DNA from: Bryobacteraceae bacterium
Lineage (GTDB): Bacteria > Acidobacteriota > Terriglobia > Bryobacterales > Bryobacteraceae
Direction: 5' to 3'
DNA length: 64,000 nt
NCBI GenBank assembly: GCA_041394945.1
Contig: JAWKHH010000005.1
Location: 558,001-622,000 of the forward strand
Shown piece after piece: positions 16,086-25,454 of the stretch. Both the position numbers and the translations under genes were made by a program. Within the stretch, counting starts at the first letter, position 1. The number at the start of each line of letters is the position of its first letter. A model generated the notes under the pieces. The model made no database searches. It saw only the letters and a list, made by a program, of their open reading frames with translations, and was not told the origin of the DNA.

Positions 16086-18356
16086 ATGCCGCCGCGCGCC
16101 CGCCTCTACGGTCAAGCGGCGGCGTTCGTGTTTTTGGGGGCGCTGGCGGCCTGGGGGACGGCGCACTCAGGGATCTTTTCGCACCCTGTCTGGAGCGACA
16201 CCGGGTGGCGCCGGTTTCTGATCTTCACGACGGGGTTCGCCGTGTGGTCCGCGGGATGGATCGCGGCGCGTCCGGCGTGGCTGGCGCCAGCGACGGCAAT
16301 GGCGGCGGCGGCGTGGGTGATGGCCACCGGCGGCGTTTTCGCGATCGTAGTCGTGGCGGGTCTGCTGGCGGCGTGGCGGACTGCCGGCCGCTTCATCGCG
16401 CACGGCTTCGTGGTCTCCACGCTCGTCGGCGCAGCGGTGTGGATGTTGACGATCCACTTCCTGGCAGGCCTCCGTTTCAGCGCGGGCATTGCGTTGGCGA
16501 TGATCGCGATGACGGTCCCGGGCTGGCCGGGGCTCGCCGCCGATCTGCGTGCTTTGCCGCGGCTGGACCGGCGGGGCGCGCTGCTCTGGACGCCGGCGCT
16601 GTTCGCCGCCGCCTGCCAGTTGCTGGCCGCGTGGAAGCCGGAGGTGGGCGTGGACGCGCTTTCGATGCACCTCACCATTCCGGCCTACGTGGGTGAGCAC
16701 GGGTGGTGGCCGTTCGACGTACAGCGTTTTCTGTTCTCGGTGATGCCGATGGGCGCCAACTGGCTGTTCACGGCCGCCCATGTCACCGGCGGCGAGATGG
16801 CGGTGCGTCTGCTGAATTTCGGCGCGTTCGTCGCCGTGCTGGCCCTGCTGCGTTCGCCGGCGGCGTGCGCGCTCTACGCTTCGATGCCGCTCGTGCAGCT
16901 CACCACCGGATCGGTATTCGTGGAGAACACGCAGGTGGCGTTCGCGGTGGGGACGGTGGCCGCCTTCGAAGCCGGGGCGATGATGCCGGCGGCGATCCTG
17001 GCCGGGGCGGCGATGATGATCAAGCTCAGCTCGATTGTCTTCGTGGCGCCGCTGGCCGCGATCGCCCTGTGGCGGTATCGCGGGGAGCCGAAGCGGCTGG
17101 CGGGCGCGGCAGGACTGTTCGCGCTGTGGGCGTGCCCACCCTATCTCAACGCGTGGTGGCACACCGGCAATCCGTTCTTCCCACTGGCGAACGCGTGGTT
17201 CCAGTCGCCGCTGTTCAACCGCGATGGGATGTTCACGATCCCGCGGCTCATGGAGCCTCTCTCGCTCACCACGCTCTACGACCTGACGTTTCACTCCAGC
17301 CGGTACTACGAGGGTTGGGACGGCGGACTCGGGCTGGGGTGGATCCTGCTGCCAGCGGTGCTGTTCGGCTGGCGCGCCGGGTGGACACGCGTGGCCATCG
17401 GGATCGCGGCGGCGTTGTGCGTCCTGATTTCTTCTCCGAACCTGCGCTACCTGGCGCCCGCCCTGGCTATTCTCGCGCCGGTATTCCGCTCCTACTGGCT
17501 GCTGCCCGTGGCGGCGCTGAACCTGATGCTGCTGCCGGCGAGTTCATCGTGGCACAAGGACTTCGCGTTGAACTGGTTCGACCAAGCCGAGGTGGACGCC
17601 TATGTCCGCGAAAGCGCCCCGGGCCGGGCGCTGGTTGGTCTTGCCGGCGACGGTCCCGTGCTGGTGCTTGAATCCACCGAGTTCTACGGGATCCGCGGGC
17701 GCGTCTATTCGAACTCGTGGCACCACTGGGCGTTCGCCGCGGAACTCGAACGGGCCGATTCCCGCGAGGCGCTCCGGGCGATTCTCGAGCGCACCGGGAT
17801 CCGGCGGATTATCGCGCCGGCGCCGGAGGCCATTCCGCAAGCGGGACTCGCGGATATGGCCGCGAACGGGGCACGGCGGATCGAAGAGTCCGGCCGCTTC
17901 CGGATCTACCGGCTTGTGGACGGCGAGTGGCCCGCGCCGGAGCGTCCCGTGCTCGATCCGGGGCGGTACGAGAACGACCATCCGGGAATTCAATATTCGG
18001 GCAGTTGGCGGCGGCAGGGTGGTTTCCCGGAGGCGACCGCGGGGTCGGTGACGTACTCGAACGTGCCCGGCGCCCGGGCGGTGGTTCGTTTTCGCGGCAC
18101 TGGTCTCCGGTGGGTTTTCACCCGGGCGCCCAACCGAGGCGCGACGCGCATCCGCGTTGATGGCGGCGCGTGGACGACAGTGGAGTGCCACAGCCGCGCG
18201 GTGGCGTGGCAGGCCGCCCACACGCTCGACGGGCTTGCCTCCCGCGAGCACCAGGTGGAGATTGAGGCCGTCCGCGCCTTCACCGATATCGACGCAGTCG
18301 AGATCCTCAGCGCCGGGCCAGCCACGCCGCCGCCGCTGCTTCCATCACGGCCTTGA
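16086..18356 (+). CDS. Polytopic membrane glycosyltransferase (GT39/83-like) with C-terminal beta-sandwich
   Basis: 756 aa. The first about 490 residues are dense in membrane helices, with the acidic motif KPEVGVDALSMHLTIPAY in a luminal loop and WWHTGNPFFPLANAWF, as in lipid-linked-sugar glycosyltransferases of the ArnT/PMT type. The soluble tail (about 490-756) includes YSGSWRRQGGFPEATAG and RFRGTGLRWVF, which resemble carbohydrate-binding beta-sandwich modules. Probably transfers a sugar to an envelope or protein acceptor on the periplasmic face; substrate unknown. The C-terminus overlaps larC convergently by 50 nt. Confidence 0.78.
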   Translation: MPPRARLYGQAAAFVFLGALAAWGTAHSGIFSHPVWSDTGWRRFLIFTTGFAVWSAGWIAARPAWLAPATAMAAAAWVMATGGVFAIVVVAGLLAAWRTAGRFIAHGFVVSTLVGAAVWMLTIHFLAGLRFSAGIALAMIAMTVPGWPGLAADLRALPRLDRRGALLWTPALFAAACQLLAAWKPEVGVDALSMHLTIPAYVGEHGWWPFDVQRFLFSVMPMGANWLFTAAHVTGGEMAVRLLNFGAFVAVLALLRSPAACALYASMPLVQLTTGSVFVENTQVAFAVGTVAAFEAGAMMPAAILAGAAMMIKLSSIVFVAPLAAIALWRYRGEPKRLAGAAGLFALWACPPYLNAWWHTGNPFFPLANAWFQSPLFNRDGMFTIPRLMEPLSLTTLYDLTFHSSRYYEGWDGGLGLGWILLPAVLFGWRAGWTRVAIGIAAALCVLISSPNLRYLAPALAILAPVFRSYWLLPVAALNLMLLPASSSWHKDFALNWFDQAEVDAYVRESAPGRALVGLAGDGPVLVLESTEFYGIRGRVYSNSWHHWAFAAELERADSREALRAILERTGIRRIIAPAPEAIPQAGLADMAANGARRIEESGRFRIYRLVDGEWPAPERPVLDPGRYENDHPGIQYSGSWRRQGGFPEATAGSVTYSNVPGARAVVRFRGTGLRWVFTRAPNRGATRIRVDGGAWTTVECHSRAVAWQAAHTLDGLASREHQVEIEAVRAFTDIDAVEILSAGPATPPPLLPSRP

Positions 18357-19464
18357 GCGGCACACCGGCCGATTCAGCGACCTTGCGGCAATCATCGAAC
18401 TCAGGCGCGAACGTCCCGTTGGCGGCGATCTTGACACGCACCTTGCCGTGGGCGGTGTCCACTTCCTCGAAGCGGCGCTGCTGGACGCGGCGCTCGGCGT
18501 CGTAGATACGAACGCCGAAAGTCGACGTCTCGGCGAACATGGCGGCGGCGATCGACTCGCGGTCCTCCGGCTTGACGATGGCGCGAAGGAGCGTCGCGGC
18601 GCGGTTCTTCTTCATCCAGAGCGGGGAGAGCGTGACGTCGAGCGCACCCTTGGCGAGCAGCGCCTCCATTGCGTAGCCGAGCACTTCGGGCGTGGAATCG
18701 TCGATGTTGGTTTCGATCACGCACACCCGGGTGGATTCGGCGGCGTCGGCGGTTTCGCCGAGGATCACTCGCAGGACGTTGGCGTGCTCGGTGAAATCGC
18801 GATCGCCGGCGCCGTAACCGCTGGCCGAGACGCGCATCGCGGGAAGCGGACCGTAGGATTCGGCGAGCGCCGCCACGATGGCCGCTCCGGTGGGCGTGGT
18901 CAACTCGAGCGCCGGTCCGCGCGCGTAGACGGGAGCGTCTTTGAGCAGCCGGGCGGTGGCGGGCGTCGGCACGGGGAGAATCCCATGCTCCGTGTTCGCC
19001 GTACCGGAGCCGGTGTTGACGGCCGAGCATAGCACGCGGCCGACGCCGAGCATGTCGAGCGCCTCGGACACGGCGCAGATGTCGGCGATGGAATCGACCG
19101 CGCCGACCTCGTGGAAGTGCACCTTTTCGATGGTCGTCCCGTGGACGGCGGCCTCGGCCTCGGCGAGTTTGACGAAGATGGCGTGGGCGGTTTGCTTGGC
19201 CTTCGCGGACATGGCGGAGCCGTCGATCATCGGCGTGATGTGGTGGAGGTGGCGATGCTTGCGATCGCCTTCGGGGGCGTCGACGTGAAATTTGGCGGCG
19301 GCGATCCCCTTGCGTTTGGTTCGTTCCACTCGAAATGCCGCGCCGGTTCCGATGGATTCGAGCACGGCGATGAGGCGGGCGGAGTCGGCGCCGGCGTCGA
19401 TCAGCGCGCCGGTGGCCATGTCGCCGGCGAGTCCGGAGAACGCGTCGAAATAGCAGAGAGTCAT
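18307..19464 (-). CDS. larC: Nickel-pincer cofactor biosynthesis protein LarC
   Basis: 385 aa, one continuous frame. The N-terminal FDAFSGLAGDMATGALIDAGAD and the VHFHEVGAVDSIADI stretch are characteristic of LarC (formerly DUF111). The protein inserts nickel into the pyridinium bisthiocarboxylate pincer cofactor used by lactate racemase and related enzymes. In lactobacilli larC is read through a programmed frameshift; here no shift is needed. larB, larE and larA are not in the window, so the client enzyme is unknown. Confidence 0.93.
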   Translation of the reverse strand: MTLCYFDAFSGLAGDMATGALIDAGADSARLIAVLESIGTGAAFRVERTKRKGIAAAKFHVDAPEGDRKHRHLHHITPMIDGSAMSAKAKQTAHAIFVKLAEAEAAVHGTTIEKVHFHEVGAVDSIADICAVSEALDMLGVGRVLCSAVNTGSGTANTEHGILPVPTPATARLLKDAPVYARGPALELTTPTGAAIVAALAESYGPLPAMRVSASGYGAGDRDFTEHANVLRVILGETADAAESTRVCVIETNIDDSTPEVLGYAMEALLAKGALDVTLSPLWMKKNRAATLLRAIVKPEDRESIAAAMFAETSTFGVRIYDAERRVQQRRFEEVDTAHGKVRVKIAANGTFAPEFDDCRKVAESAGVPLKAVMEAAAAAWLARR

Positions 19465-19543
19465 AGGGCAGGAAAGGCGGGAAACTCTATTATTTCACGA
19501 GCTGCTGGCGCTGCAGACCTTCGCCGAAGGTCGCGACGGTGAT

Positions 19544-20905
19544 TCAACCGTCGGGGATCGGAAGGTCCGGACGAAACTCGGCGTCGCTCGCGGGAATCAG
19601 TCCGGGAGTCCGGCGGCTGCGGCGGAGCAGGAAGGCCAGCCCGAGCCACACAACGGTTCCGGCGACGATCACAGCGTTGAGCCAAACGAACCCATCGGCC
19701 GCGCCGAGCGATACGCTCGCGATCAGCACGGCTGCGGCGGCGCCTTCGCCGATGCGCGCCGCCATCCCGTCCACGAGAAGCTTGGCGGCGGCCCGCTGCT
19801 CGCGCATCACTGGCAGGTAGGACTGTTCCCAGTTGGACCGGTGAATCGACGATTTGATCCCACCCTCGGCCACACGCAGCGCCGTTTGCGTCGCCGACGT
19901 CGCCGACCACGCCACCATGGCCGAGACGCCGAACAGCGAGGCAGGCAGGATCATTAGGCTGCCGTAGACTCCGAACGCACGCTGCAACATCGGGGTGGCC
20001 ACCAGTTGCACCAGCACCGCCGCGCCGTTGAGCAGCATGTAGAGGTTGGCGAAGAGCCGTAGGGCGTCGCGCGAGGACGACGAGGCGGATGAGACCGCCG
20101 CATAGAACTGAAACTCGATGATGACACCGACGACGGCGCCCATCAGGCCCGTCGCCGCCAGCAGCGCGAGGTAGCGGTGGCGCAACAGAGAGACGACGGC
20201 GCCCGAGGACGGGACACGCGGCGGAGCGGGCATGGGGCCTTCTTTCTCCTGCGCGACGTCGACGGGAAACAAGCGCCACGCGGCGGTATTGACGGCTGCG
20301 GCGAGCAGCAGGAGCGCGGCGCCAACCAGCAGGAACGTCTCCGGCTGGAGCGACGCAGCCATCCGGCGGCACGCCGCCGCGCCGGTGAATCCGCCGAGCA
20401 TCGACGACGCGCCGATGGTGGCGTAAAGCCGCCCGAGCAGATACGGGGGCACGCGATCGAGCAGATCCGCGCCGAGCAGCCACGCGATGGACAAGAGCAC
20501 GCCGTAGAGTAGCGGCACCAGGATGAAGAAGAGCGTCATGGCCCAGCCGCCGCCGGGTTCGGCGACGGCATAGAACACACACTGCAGGGCGGCCATGAGG
20601 CACAGGCCGAGCACACGGGCGCGGCGGGGTCCGAAAGCGGCGATCAGCCGGAGCATGATGGCGGCGGCGGGAGCGGAGAGGACGGCGATTCCGAGATAGG
20701 CCTTGGGGAGATCGAGGAGGCCGCCGCGCTGGAAGAACAGAGCGTCGCGTCCGGTTTTGGTGACGACAAACGCGGCGGTGAGAAGGAACAGCCCGAGCGA
20801 GGGAAAGAAGGTCCGCCACCAGCAGGCGGCGATGCCTTTGTCGAAGCCGAGCCGCGCCGGAAGGCGGAGGGACACGGTGGAACCGGCTTCGTCGCGGGTA
20901 GGCAT
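19544..20905 (-). CDS. NTT/ATP-ADP-translocase-like nucleotide transporter
   Basis: 453 aa with about 10-12 membrane spans. WWRTFFPSLGLFLLTAAFVVTK and TGRDALFF near the N-terminus and the general architecture resemble the Npt/Tlc family, best known in obligate intracellular bacteria and plastids but also found in free-living Acidobacteria. I start at ATG 20905; the frame is open further upstream without a better initiator. Could instead be a distant MFS-type permease. Localisation: inner membrane. Substrate unverified. Confidence 0.7.
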   Translation of the reverse strand: MPTRDEAGSTVSLRLPARLGFDKGIAACWWRTFFPSLGLFLLTAAFVVTKTGRDALFFQRGGLLDLPKAYLGIAVLSAPAAAIMLRLIAAFGPRRARVLGLCLMAALQCVFYAVAEPGGGWAMTLFFILVPLLYGVLLSIAWLLGADLLDRVPPYLLGRLYATIGASSMLGGFTGAAACRRMAASLQPETFLLVGAALLLLAAAVNTAAWRLFPVDVAQEKEGPMPAPPRVPSSGAVVSLLRHRYLALLAATGLMGAVVGVIIEFQFYAAVSSASSSSRDALRLFANLYMLLNGAAVLVQLVATPMLQRAFGVYGSLMILPASLFGVSAMVAWSATSATQTALRVAEGGIKSSIHRSNWEQSYLPVMREQRAAAKLLVDGMAARIGEGAAAAVLIASVSLGAADGFVWLNAVIVAGTVVWLGLAFLLRRSRRTPGLIPASDAEFRPDLPIPDG

Positions 20906-21132
20906 GACGCAGAACTCAAGGGTAACCCGAAGGTCGCCTGAGTGCGGGCGAGGAGGCGCATTCGCCCGCACGCCAAATCTGTCATCCGATCTGGAATCAA
21001 TTGACTAGAGAGATCGATTTTGCGCATGCGGAAGGCCCCCTGCGTAGGGTGGACTCGCCTGCGGGGCGATGGTCCGGCGAACCGGTCCGGTATCGCGCTG
21101 TGGACGAATTCGATCGAAAGGATGTAAATCTC

Positions 21133-21579
21133 ATGAGACAGGAAGATCTTGCCAGGCTCCCGCAGTACTGGGGCCTCTACTTCGACCGGTCCACTGGCAT
21201 GACGTACCATTCCGACGGGACACCAACGGGGTGGACGTTCGAGAACGCCACGTGGAGCGGACCGTTCAACTTTCACTTCCAGTGGCCGTTCCTGAACCCG
21301 CTCGGGTTCGCGACGCACGAGACCGCGGTGAAGGTGTTGGCGTTCGCGAAGAGCTTCGCGCCACCGTCGCTGCAGGTGTGGCTCGACGAGGAGCAGAAGG
21401 ACCTCGGGCCGTTCTACCGCACGGTGGAGCGACAGCTCGTGGTGAGCGATGGCGGGCGCACCGAGCAGTTCGGCTGCGGCTGGATCGCCAACTCGATCAT
21501 CCGCAACGGCGAGAAGGCCGCCGCAGTGTCGATGAAGGCGGAGTGGCGCACGGCCGGGTTCACCGTCCCGGGGGCGTAA
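21133..21579 (+). CDS. Hypothetical protein, 148 aa
   Basis: Start ATG 21133 preceded by GAAAGGA. Sequence is rich in aromatic residues (QYWGLYF, WTFENATWSGPFNFHFQWPF) and has no signal peptide or membrane helix. Not recognised. Codon use resembles the neighbours. The frame is open upstream to 21001, but that part lacks an obvious start and ribosome site. Ends just before a hairpin shared with the convergent kinase. Confidence 0.55.
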   Translation: MRQEDLARLPQYWGLYFDRSTGMTYHSDGTPTGWTFENATWSGPFNFHFQWPFLNPLGFATHETAVKVLAFAKSFAPPSLQVWLDEEQKDLGPFYRTVERQLVVSDGGRTEQFGCGWIANSIIRNGEKAAAVSMKAEWRTAGFTVPGA

Positions 21580-21589
21580 GGGATGGATG

Positions 21590-21620
21590 GGGCCGCTTCG
21601 GTTTCGAACCGGGGCGGCCC
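21590..21620. terminator. Strong hairpin between convergent genes
   Basis: GGGCCGC pairs with GCGGCCC across CGGTT-TCG-AACCG, two stem segments separated by a small symmetric internal loop. It sits between the ends of the 148-aa gene and the sensor kinase, so it may stop transcription from either side. There is no T-run, as often in high-GC genomes, hence moderate confidence. Confidence 0.5.
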
Positions 21621-21656
21621 GTTGCGCCGGCCACTACGGCCCAGCTTGGATGACTG

Positions 21657-23426
21657 CTAGGCCTGCGCCGCCATGGTGGTCTCCACCGGGGCCTCTACGC
21701 GGCCCTTCGGCAACCGGATGCGGAACGTCGCCCCGGGGCCGTCGTCGTCGGCGATCCACATGTCTCCACCGTGATCGAGAATTGTCTGGCGCGAGAGAGC
21801 GAGGCCGAGCCCGAGTCCGTTCTTTTTTCCGTGGGTGAAGAATGGCTGGAACAATTGCTCGCGGAGTTCGCGGGGGATGCCGGGACCGGTGTCGGCGACA
21901 TCGATCTCGACGCGGTCGTCGAAATCCCGGCCGGTGACGCGGATCTCGCCGCCCGATGGCATCACCTCGAGTGCGTTCCCGGCGAGGTTCATGAAAACGC
22001 GCTCCACCCGGGCGCGGGCGAGTTCGAGTTCCACTTCCGGCACATCCACTGAAATTCGTACCTTTTGCTGCTGGGCGGTGGTTTCCACAGGCTCCACGCC
22101 GGCGGCGATCACCTCCGCCAGCTGACACGGCTCAACCTTGTGCGTCTTGCCGCGGGTGAGGTCGAGCAGGTCCTGCAGCATTTCCTGAATCCGGCGGCTG
22201 GAGCGGTAGATGTTCGACGCAACGCGCTTCACCTGCGCCTGGGAGAGATCCGTATCCACCATCATTTCGGCGCCGCCGTAGATGGCGGCGAGCGGATTGC
22301 GCAGGTCGTGGACGATCGAGGAAGCCATGCGGCCGATGGTGGAGATACGCTCCTGGCGGATGAGTTCCTGGCGGGCGGCCTGGAGCGATCCGCACATTGA
22401 ATTGAAAGTGTGGCTGAGGCGGCCGAGTTCGTCATCGCCCTCCTCGGGGACGCGGAAGCCGTAGTTCTGGCGGGCGACTTCAGCCGCGCCGCGATCGAGC
22501 AGGCGGATGGGCTGCACGATGCGGCGGGCGAGGAAGTAGCTGATCGCGAGCCCGATGGCGACGGCGCACATCCAGATGAGCACGAGGTAGTTCTGCATGG
22601 AGGCGATGCGTTCGCGGGCGGCGTCGAACGAGCGCAGAACGCACAACTGGCCGACGGGGCGGCCTTCGAGGTCGATGAGGTCGCTGCGGCTGACGGCGTA
22701 TTCGGAGACGCCGTCGGAGACGAGGTCGGCTTTCGCGCCGACGGCGAGCCGCTCGCGGAGCACGCCGGTGGCGCGTTCGTTGAGCGTCGAGGCGAACACG
22801 CGGCTTTCGGAGAGGAACAGGAACTCGCTGTCGCCGGTGGATTCGCGGAGGCGGAGGGCCACGAGCGGATTCACGACGAAGCCGGTGACGAGAACCTTGC
22901 TCAACGAAGCGCCGCGGGTGTCATCGAGATAAACCGGCGTCAGCACCAACTGGTAGAGTTCTCCGTTGAGCACATAGAACCCGGACGCTTGCTTCGGGAA
23001 GCCGGGCAGCACGGTGCGGACCATCGGCCAGGAGGCGGGCAGTTGAACGGGGGCGGCGGTGTCGAGCGCGGCTACGGTGGCGCCGCTCGGCTCGGTGACG
23101 ACGAAGAACGCGGTTTCCTTGAGTTGATCCGACACCTTTACCCACAGCTCCCCGGCGGTGTCCTGGATCGTGGGGCGATGGCGGGTCTGGAAGGCAGCGC
23201 GGACGTGTGGATGGCTGCTGAGCACGGCCGCGACGGAAGCGAGCGTTTCCGACCGTGCTTTCCAGAGCGATTCATAGGCCTGGAAGCTGGCGCGGATTTC
23301 CTCCTGCAGCGTCTGGTTTGCGGATTCGACGATGTTGCGCTGCAGCACCCAGGCGGTGAGCGCGAACAGGATCGTCAGCCCCACCGAGGTCGACAGCCAG
23401 ATGCGCGCGAGGAGATTCGGCCTCAC
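21657..23426 (-). CDS. Membrane sensor histidine kinase, start by GTGA overlap
   Basis: 589 aa from GTG 23426 (VRPNLLARIW); the GTG overlaps the TGA of the cupredoxin gene. TM1 about 8-29, periplasmic sensor about 30-278 (dCACHE/CHASE-like, unclassified), TM2 about 280-300, HAMP, HisKA with H373 (SSIVHDLRNPLAA), and HATPase_c with DTGPGIP and GLGLGLALSRQTILDHGG. It ends an operon headed by a receiver-only protein, which is a plausible phosphotransfer partner. Confidence 0.9.
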   Translation of the reverse strand: MRPNLLARIWLSTSVGLTILFALTAWVLQRNIVESANQTLQEEIRASFQAYESLWKARSETLASVAAVLSSHPHVRAAFQTRHRPTIQDTAGELWVKVSDQLKETAFFVVTEPSGATVAALDTAAPVQLPASWPMVRTVLPGFPKQASGFYVLNGELYQLVLTPVYLDDTRGASLSKVLVTGFVVNPLVALRLRESTGDSEFLFLSESRVFASTLNERATGVLRERLAVGAKADLVSDGVSEYAVSRSDLIDLEGRPVGQLCVLRSFDAARERIASMQNYLVLIWMCAVAIGLAISYFLARRIVQPIRLLDRGAAEVARQNYGFRVPEEGDDELGRLSHTFNSMCGSLQAARQELIRQERISTIGRMASSIVHDLRNPLAAIYGGAEMMVDTDLSQAQVKRVASNIYRSSRRIQEMLQDLLDLTRGKTHKVEPCQLAEVIAAGVEPVETTAQQQKVRISVDVPEVELELARARVERVFMNLAGNALEVMPSGGEIRVTGRDFDDRVEIDVADTGPGIPRELREQLFQPFFTHGKKNGLGLGLALSRQTILDHGGDMWIADDDGPGATFRIRLPKGRVEAPVETTMAAQA

Positions 23427-24145
23427 TTGCCTTGGCCCCCATAGGCGCCCTTGTCGTTCGGCTCCGGCCCGTAATCGCGGCCGTACTTGTTCTTGTGGGG
23501 CGGCTGCGAGTAGCGCGCCTCTGAAATCTTCACCGGGCCGACGACGGCCCCATCGGCTCCGACCGTAACCGGCCGTTCGAGGCTCTTCAGCCCGTTCTCC
23601 GGCGCCCGCTCGTGCCAGACCTTCATCACGTACTCGCCGGCGGGCACGTCCGGGATGCGGAACGCGCCGGACTTGTCGGTCACCGAATACCACGGAGTCT
23701 TCACCACCACCACCACCGCGTTCATCGTCGAGTGGATATTGCAGAACACCCGGACAACGCCTTCCCGCACGAAGCGGACCTTGTAGGTGGACCCGGGCGC
23801 ATAGAGCCCGGTATCGAACCGCTGGCCGGCGAAGTTGGAGAACGCGTTGTGGAAGATGGGGTCGAGGTTCGGCCAGTCGATGGTGGAGCCGACGGGGACC
23901 ACGCTGACGTGCGGCGTGAAGCGCTTCTTCTTCTGCAGCACCGTCTGGAGGATCGGCGCGGGCCTGGGCGGCGCGCCGTGGACGGGTTCGAGCCAGACGA
24001 CGACGCCGGTGGAATCCTTCGCGAGGGTTCCGCGGATACCGGTGATCTCCACGCGGCCGGTGACGTCGGCGGCGGACAGGGGCAGCATCGCGGCCGCGGC
24101 CAGCACGGCCGCGCGCCTAGAACAGGTACGCAATGCCGAGGTCAT
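23423..24145 (-). CDS. Secreted cupredoxin/carboxypeptidase-regulatory-like protein
   Basis: 240 aa with a signal peptide. The central domain is plastocyanin-like, with plausible type 1 copper ligands H99 (DPIFHNAFSNF), C135, H138 and M141 (VFCNIHSTMNA). The second half (DKSGAFRIPDVPAGEYVMKVWHE) is a CnaB/carboxypeptidase-regulatory-like beta-sandwich. This layout occurs in acidobacterial and 'methylamine utilization' type proteins. Overlaps the barrel gene by 29 nt. Likely periplasmic redox or copper protein. Confidence 0.78.
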   Translation of the reverse strand: MTSALRTCSRRAAVLAAAAMLPLSAADVTGRVEITGIRGTLAKDSTGVVVWLEPVHGAPPRPAPILQTVLQKKKRFTPHVSVVPVGSTIDWPNLDPIFHNAFSNFAGQRFDTGLYAPGSTYKVRFVREGVVRVFCNIHSTMNAVVVVVKTPWYSVTDKSGAFRIPDVPAGEYVMKVWHERAPENGLKSLERPVTVGADGAVVGPVKISEARYSQPPHKNKYGRDYGPEPNDKGAYGGQGK

Positions 24146-25454
24146 AACGATTGTTCTTCCGCGTTCCCTGTCCGAGAATCTCCGTGCGCGTCTGGAGGGC
24201 TTCGAGCGAGACGATTACGTTCGGCGCGAGCCGCCATTGGATGTTCGCGGCACCGGTGCGATTGAGCCCGACGCCGCCGGCGGCGAGATCCGAATCGCGG
24301 TCGTCGTGGGCGCCGCCGAATACGTTGAAAGTGAGCCACGAGGTCACCGGAAAGGCCGCCTGTCCCCAGCCGCCCTGCGAACGTACGGCTTCGGGCCGGC
24401 CGTTCTCCAGCCGGAAGCTCTGGCGCAGGGAGCCGAAGTGGTGCACGTTCTGGCCCTTCCAGAAGAGGCCCGTGAGTTCGACGACGGACGCCGGCCGGAA
24501 CAGCCAGTCCACCGATACGAGATTCGAGCGTACGCCGAAACCGTCGATGCGGGATTCGCTCAGGTGGAATCCGGGCGCCACCTGCACCGCGCCGCCATCC
24601 CAGGCGCGCCCCAGTTCAAAACGGCCTTCGAGCCCTGGCTGCCGGCGGGAAAAGGAGAATCGAGCGGGGAGGTTGAAGCCGGAATCTTCGGAAGTCTGGA
24701 TCAGGGCCACCTGGGCGCGCGCGAGGGTGGAATCGGCGCTGCCCCAGCGTTGTTCGAACCGAAGCTGCGGCTGCCAGCGCCAGAGGTTGCCGGCCGACGT
24801 CAGAGGCGAAACGCCCTGGAAGGCGAGCGACGATGGGTCGCGGGGGGAAAACAGCGGCTTGTCCTGGACGAAGGCGAGCGTGCGGCTGGCCCATTCAAGT
24901 TCGATGGACGCCGTCCGCACCCGGACGGGGTAGAAGTTGGTGGACTCGGTGGTCCCTTCGAAGAAATCGAAGAAGACCGAGCCCTTCACCTGGCCGCCGG
25001 CGACGGTCTTGCCGCCGAGGTAGCGCGCGCCGAGGATGGTCTGGCGGAAAGTGATGCCACCGGTGCGGCGACCGGCCGCGGGAACGGCGCGCGTGGGCTG
25101 GTCGTTGCCGCCGGCGAACGGGCCGTTGCGGTACAGGTTGGCGAGCAACATGCCGGTGATCTTCACCGGGTAGCGCTGCACCGCCTCCACTTTGGTCTGC
25201 GCGTGCTCGTCGACGCGGCGCTCCTGAATTGAGAGCCGCTCATCGAGTTCCTGGACGCTCGCCGCCTGCGGATCGACGGTCTCGCCCTTGAGCGCTTTGA
25301 CCTGGTTGCGGAGGTCGGCCACTTCGTCGCGCAGGGCGCGGTTTTCGGACTCCAGGCGGTTCAGCCGCTCCAGAATCTGGGCGAGAGAAGCGTCCTGTTG
25401 AGCGGTGGCCGGGATTACGGAAAAAAGCAGGAAGAGCCAGCCCCGCGGCTTCAT
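24117..25454 (-). CDS. Outer-membrane beta-barrel (porin-like) with N-terminal coiled coil
   Basis: 445 aa. Signal peptide MKPRGWLFLLFSVIPATAQQ, coiled coil about 23-55 (ILERLNRLESENRALRDE), then alternating beta strands through the rest, ending in Phe (LGIAYLF), the usual C-terminal OMP residue. Resembles phosphate-selective porin or other trimeric-porin-like proteins in plan. Start overlaps the receiver gene by ATGA (25451-25454). Substrate unknown. Confidence 0.75.
   Translation of the reverse strand: MKPRGWLFLLFSVIPATAQQDASLAQILERLNRLESENRALRDEVADLRNQVKALKGETVDPQAASVQELDERLSIQERRVDEHAQTKVEAVQRYPVKITGMLLANLYRNGPFAGGNDQPTRAVPAAGRRTGGITFRQTILGARYLGGKTVAGGQVKGSVFFDFFEGTTESTNFYPVRVRTASIELEWASRTLAFVQDKPLFSPRDPSSLAFQGVSPLTSAGNLWRWQPQLRFEQRWGSADSTLARAQVALIQTSEDSGFNLPARFSFSRRQPGLEGRFELGRAWDGGAVQVAPGFHLSESRIDGFGVRSNLVSVDWLFRPASVVELTGLFWKGQNVHHFGSLRQSFRLENGRPEAVRSQGGWGQAAFPVTSWLTFNVFGGAHDDRDSDLAAGGVGLNRTGAANIQWRLAPNVIVSLEALQTRTEILGQGTRKNNRYDLGIAYLF

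Noticed and set aside
19461..20819. A 452-aa Arg/Pro-rich minus-strand frame
   Set aside because: Shadow of the NTT-like transporter in another frame; the real gene has membrane helices and normal composition.
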